From Clostridiales bacterium (GTDB lineage: Bacteria > Bacillota > Clostridia > Oscillospirales > Oscillospiraceae): a stretch of DNA of 8,119 nt. The translations under genes were made by a program, and so were the position numbers. Of this stretch, positions 6,034 through 8,119 are shown one piece after another (the first letter of the stretch is position 1; each line of letters starts with the position of its first letter). The notes beneath the pieces are model-generated. The model made no database searches, was not told where the DNA came from, and saw nothing but the letters and a program-made list of their open reading frames with translations. Location of the stretch: contig DYBS01000092.1 in the NCBI GenBank assembly GCA_019418525.1, positions 1 to 8,119 on the forward strand, written 5' to 3'.

Positions 6034-6308
6034 CCATGTGCGATGACGGAGAAAAGTACCGCGGCGGGTCAGTCCCAGTGAGCGGGGGAGAGTGGAAACC
6101 CCGTACCAGAGGCCGTGGGAAGAACACTCCCGAGCAGCACCCCTGAACGCTTCGGTCAGTAGGGGGGCCGGGTGCGACCGTTACATCGCGGGGGCTTGTC
6201 AGAGCTCCGAAAGGGGCCGTCTTCGGGCGGCAAATTAGGTGGCACCGCGGAACGCAGCATCCGTCCTAAAGAATGGACGAGCTGCGCAAATTCCGGAGGT
6301 GCTTTTTT
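6034..6308 (+). promoter_or_regulatory. T-box riboswitch, asparagine specific (specifier AAC)
   Basis: Senses uncharged tRNA-Asn and lets transcription continue into asnB. Stem I: GTGC (6038-6041) with GCAC (6137-6140) at the base, GGAG with CTCC below the specifier loop, the loop E strands AGTA (6055-6058) and GAAG (6119-6122), and an upper helix CCGCGGC (6059-6065) with GCCGTGG. The specifier is AAC at 6123-6125 followed by A, then CTCCCGAGC. The distal part has CAGTGAGC and a GGGG/CCCC stem closed by a GAGAGTGGAAA loop. Stem II is about 6141-6166; stem III is GCCGTC-TTCG-GGCGGC. The T-box sequence AAATTAGGTGGCACCGCGG is at 6232-6250. Its TGGC (6240-6243) pairs with GCCA, matching the G discriminator of tRNA-Asn. 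Antiterminator: TTAGG (6235-6239) with CCTAA (6265-6269), bulge TGGCACC, and GCGG with CCGT (6261-6264). Codon, discriminator and downstream gene all agree on asparagine. Confidence 0.96.
6242..6308 (+). terminator. T-box terminator that also contains the asnB Shine-Dalgarno
   Basis: The alternative fold to the antiterminator has an inner hairpin, CGCAGC/GCTGCG (6253-6258, 6281-6286) and CGTCC/GGACG (6262-6266, 6275-6279). An outer stem pairs GCACC and CGG (6242-6250) with CCG and GGTGC (6293-6302). Six T follow at 6303-6308 and touch the asnB ATG. The outer 3' arm holds GGAGG (6295-6299), so the off state should both end transcription and hide the ribosome binding site. CGTCC is shared with the antiterminator, so the two states compete. 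Confidence 0.75.
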
Positions 6309-7889
6309 ATGTGTACAATCATCGGCTTTACCAAGAAAACCAGAAGCGAGCAGGACGTGTGGACCTGTCTGGACCGCACCCAGAGCCGGGGCCCCGACAT
6401 GACCCGGGTGATGGAGACCCCGTCGGGCTATCTGGGCTTCCAGCGCCTGGCCATCATGGGCCTGGACGAGCGGGGCATGCAGCCCTTCACCCTGGACGGG
6501 GACATGGTGGTCTGCAACGGCGAGCTCTACGGCTGGCGCAAGTGGCGGCAGCAGTTGGAGGGCAAGTACCCCTTCCACAGTGAGAGCGACTGTGAGATCC
6601 TGCTCCCCCTGTACCGGGAGTACGGCCTGGGCATGTTCGAGAAGCTGGACGCTGAGTTCGCCCTCATCCTCTACGATGGACAGGAGGACGCCTATATCGC
6701 CGCCCGTGACCCCATCGGTATCCGACCTTTGTTCTACGGCTACGACACCGACGGCTCCATCGTCTTCGCCAGCGAAGCCAAGAACCTGATCGGCGTGTGC
6801 AAGGAGATTTTCCCCTTCCCGCCGGGCCACTACTACTACCACGGTGCCTTCGTCCGCTACGCCGACCTGACCACCGTGGAGGAGTACTCCACCGACGATG
6901 TGGACACCATCTGCACAAAAATCCACGACAAGCTCATCGCCGCCGTGGAAAAGCGCCTGGACGCCGACGCCCCGCTGGGCTTCCTGCTCTCCGGCGGCCT
7001 GGACTCCAGCCTGGTATGCGCCATCGCCGCTAAACTCCTGAACAAACCCATCCGCACCTTTGCCATCGGCATGGACACCGATGCCATCGACCTGAAATAC
7101 GCCCGCCAGGTGGCGGAGTTCATCGGCTCCGACCACACCGAGGTTATCATTACCAAGGACGACGTGCTGAAGGCGCTCCCCGAAGTGGTGGCCGCCCTGG
7201 GCACCTGGGACATCACCACCATCCGGGCCAGCATCGGCATGTACCTGTGCTGCAAGGCCATCCGGGAGCAGACCGACGTGCGGGTGCTCCTCACCGGCGA
7301 GATCTCTGACGAGCTCTTCGGCTACAAGTATACCGACTTCGCCCCCTCCGCCCAGGCCTTCCAGGATGAGTCCAAGAAGCGGGTGGATGAGCTCTATATG
7401 TACGACGTCCTCCGGGCCGACCGGTGCATCAGCGTCCACTCCATGGAGGCCCGGGTGCCCTTCGGAGACCTGGACTTCGTGCGCTACGTCATGTCCATCG
7501 ACCCGGCCAAGAAGCTCAACACCTACGGCAAGGGTAAGTACCTGCTCCGCCGGGCCTTTGAGAAGGACGATCTGCTGCCCTATGACATCCTCTGGCGTGA
7601 GAAGGCCGCTTTCTCCGACGCGGTGGGCCACTCCATGGTGGACGACCTGAAGGAGTACGCCGCGGAGTACTACACCGACCGGGCCTTCTGGAAGGGCTGT
7701 GCCCGCTACTCCTACCGGCCCCCCTTCACCAAGGAGAGTTTGCTGTACCGGGAGCTCTTCGAGCGGTACTACCCCGGCCAGGCCCGCATGATCGCCGACT
7801 TCTGGATGCCCAACCGGGAGTGGGAGGGCTGCGACGTGGACGACCCCTCCGCCCGCGTGCTGAAAAACTACGGCGCCAGCGGTTTCTAA
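6309..7889 (+). CDS. asnB: Asparagine synthase, glutamine-hydrolysing (AsnB)
   Basis: Makes asparagine from aspartate, ATP and glutamine. The product is 526 residues, near the E. coli AsnB length (about 554). Residues 1-200 form the class II glutaminase: nucleophile Cys2, RGPD (27-30), GFQRLAIM (43-50), CNGELYG (69-75), SESDCEILL (91-99, Asp94). The synthetase domain has the PP-loop LLSGGLDSS (226-234), WDITTIRAS (300-308), SMEARVPFGDLDF (378-390) and WREKAAFSDAVG (429-440) with the catalytic lysine, and ends in VDDPSARVLKN. The usual SGEGSDE motif reads TGEISDE (329-335), a deviation noted in the findings. The ATG at 6309 is chosen because it puts Cys at position 2 and follows GGAGG by nine bases; an upstream in-frame ATG at 6273 lies inside the T-box terminator. 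Expression is set by a strong promoter, an attenuator and a T-box. A strong terminator follows. Confidence 0.96.
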   Translation: MCTIIGFTKKTRSEQDVWTCLDRTQSRGPDMTRVMETPSGYLGFQRLAIMGLDERGMQPFTLDGDMVVCNGELYGWRKWRQQLEGKYPFHSESDCEILLPLYREYGLGMFEKLDAEFALILYDGQEDAYIAARDPIGIRPLFYGYDTDGSIVFASEAKNLIGVCKEIFPFPPGHYYYHGAFVRYADLTTVEEYSTDDVDTICTKIHDKLIAAVEKRLDADAPLGFLLSGGLDSSLVCAIAAKLLNKPIRTFAIGMDTDAIDLKYARQVAEFIGSDHTEVIITKDDVLKALPEVVAALGTWDITTIRASIGMYLCCKAIREQTDVRVLLTGEISDELFGYKYTDFAPSAQAFQDESKKRVDELYMYDVLRADRCISVHSMEARVPFGDLDFVRYVMSIDPAKKLNTYGKGKYLLRRAFEKDDLLPYDILWREKAAFSDAVGHSMVDDLKEYAAEYYTDRAFWKGCARYSYRPPFTKESLLYRELFERYYPGQARMIADFWMPNREWEGCDVDDPSARVLKNYGASGF

Positions 7890-7900
7890 CCAAGACGGTA

Positions 7901-7936
7901 AAGGCCGCCTTCCAAATCTGGAAGGCGGCCTTTTTT
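7901..7936 (+). terminator. Strong intrinsic terminator of asnB
   Basis: A perfect 13-bp stem (7901-7913 with 7920-7932) has loop AAATCT and a T run to 7936, beginning 11 bases after the asnB stop. On the other strand only a short TTT run follows the same stem, so it may also help end the convergent gene at 7947, but less well. Confidence 0.95.
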
Positions 7937-7946
7937 GCGCCCTTTT

Positions 7947-8119
7947 TTAGAGGTAGAACTCCACCTTGACCACCTTGCCCAGCACCCGGATGGGGGTCTT
8001 GGCCGGGTCGTAGATCTGGGGCTGGTGGATGGGGTTGGTGGACTGGGGCATGAGGGTGACGGTGCTGTTGGTGGCGTAGAAGCGCTTGACGGTGGCGTCC
8101 TCATCCCCCACCATCACCA
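7947..8119 (-). CDS. lexA: LexA-like repressor, C-terminal 56 residues; 5' part beyond window
   Basis: On the minus strand the frame enters from the window edge and ends at TAA (7949-7947). The visible product contains GDEDATVKRFY, the segment with the catalytic lysine of the LexA/S24 self-cleaving peptidase domain, then a strand resembling the LexA tail with IRVLGKVVKVEFYL at the end. In Firmicutes LexA the matching pieces are EDEATVKRFY and ILGKVVG. The active-site serine and the DNA-binding domain would lie upstream, outside the window. LexA represses the SOS regulon and cleaves itself when RecA is activated. A phage-type XRE/S24 repressor with the same fold is the main alternative. It converges on asnB across a shared terminator and has no evident link to the glutamine genes. 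Confidence 0.78.
   Translation of the reverse strand, partial: VMVGDEDATVKRFYATNSTVTLMPQSTNPIHQPQIYDPAKTPIRVLGKVVKVEFYL

Noticed and set aside
6165..6195. A stem I closing arm around GCGACCGTTACATCGC with ACC (threonine) as specifier
   Set aside because: It can pair with 6041-6050, but the canonical loop E, GAAG, AAC-A and CCGAGC pattern at 6119-6135 fits T-box stem I far better, and TGGC plus the downstream asnB support asparagine.
6273..6308. An ATG start for asnB 12 codons upstream
   Set aside because: It lies inside the T-box terminator hairpin and would move the catalytic cysteine away from position 2; the ATG at 6309 has a proper Shine-Dalgarno.
6156..7631. A 491-codon minus-strand frame opposite asnB
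   Set aside because: Same antisense shadow composition; asnB on the plus strand has full family motifs, and this frame also crosses the T-box.

Overview
The window comes from a GC-rich bacterial chromosome and most likely from a member of the Clostridia, in the style of the gut Oscillospiraceae (Flavonifractor/Lawsonibacter relatives). Supporting this are an asparagine T-box leader, a 443-residue type I glutamine synthetase of the Firmicutes alpha form, a LexA C-terminus of Firmicutes type, consensus sigma-A promoters, and transcription attenuators in front of the genes. The taxonomic call is inference; no rRNA is present.

Layout. Positions 1-2739 (minus) hold the first 913 codons of gltB, the large subunit of glutamate synthase, cut by the window edge. 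Upstream of it on the same strand is glnA (2869-4200). A 352-base divergent intergenic region (4201-4552) holds the glnA promoter and attenuator, and the purF promoter and attenuator. purF (4553-5917, plus, TTG start) is followed by a 391-base control region (5918-6308) with a consensus promoter, a small attenuator and a complete asparagine T-box, and then asnB (6309-7889). A strong terminator separates asnB from the convergent 3' end of a lexA-like gene (7947-8119, minus).

Theme. All four complete or nearly complete genes turn on glutamine: GlnA makes it, and GltB, PurF and AsnB are three different class II (N-terminal cysteine) glutamine amidotransferases that spend it on glutamate, purines and asparagine. 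Each of the four has its own leader.

Main observation. In all four leaders a small hairpin with a six-base loop of the form A-A-R-G-N-N comes just before, or overlaps, an intrinsic terminator. In glnA, purF and asnB it is mutually exclusive with that terminator. A at loop position 1 and G at position 4 is the known signature of RNA bound by ANTAR-domain antiterminators (NasR, EutV and clostridial nitrogen regulators). I infer that one ANTAR-type regulator, not encoded here, tunes this glutamine cluster by antitermination. asnB carries the element and the T-box in tandem, so it would need both a nitrogen signal and uncharged tRNA-Asn. The canonical second (P2) hexaloop hairpin was not found, so the system, if real, would be a compact variant.
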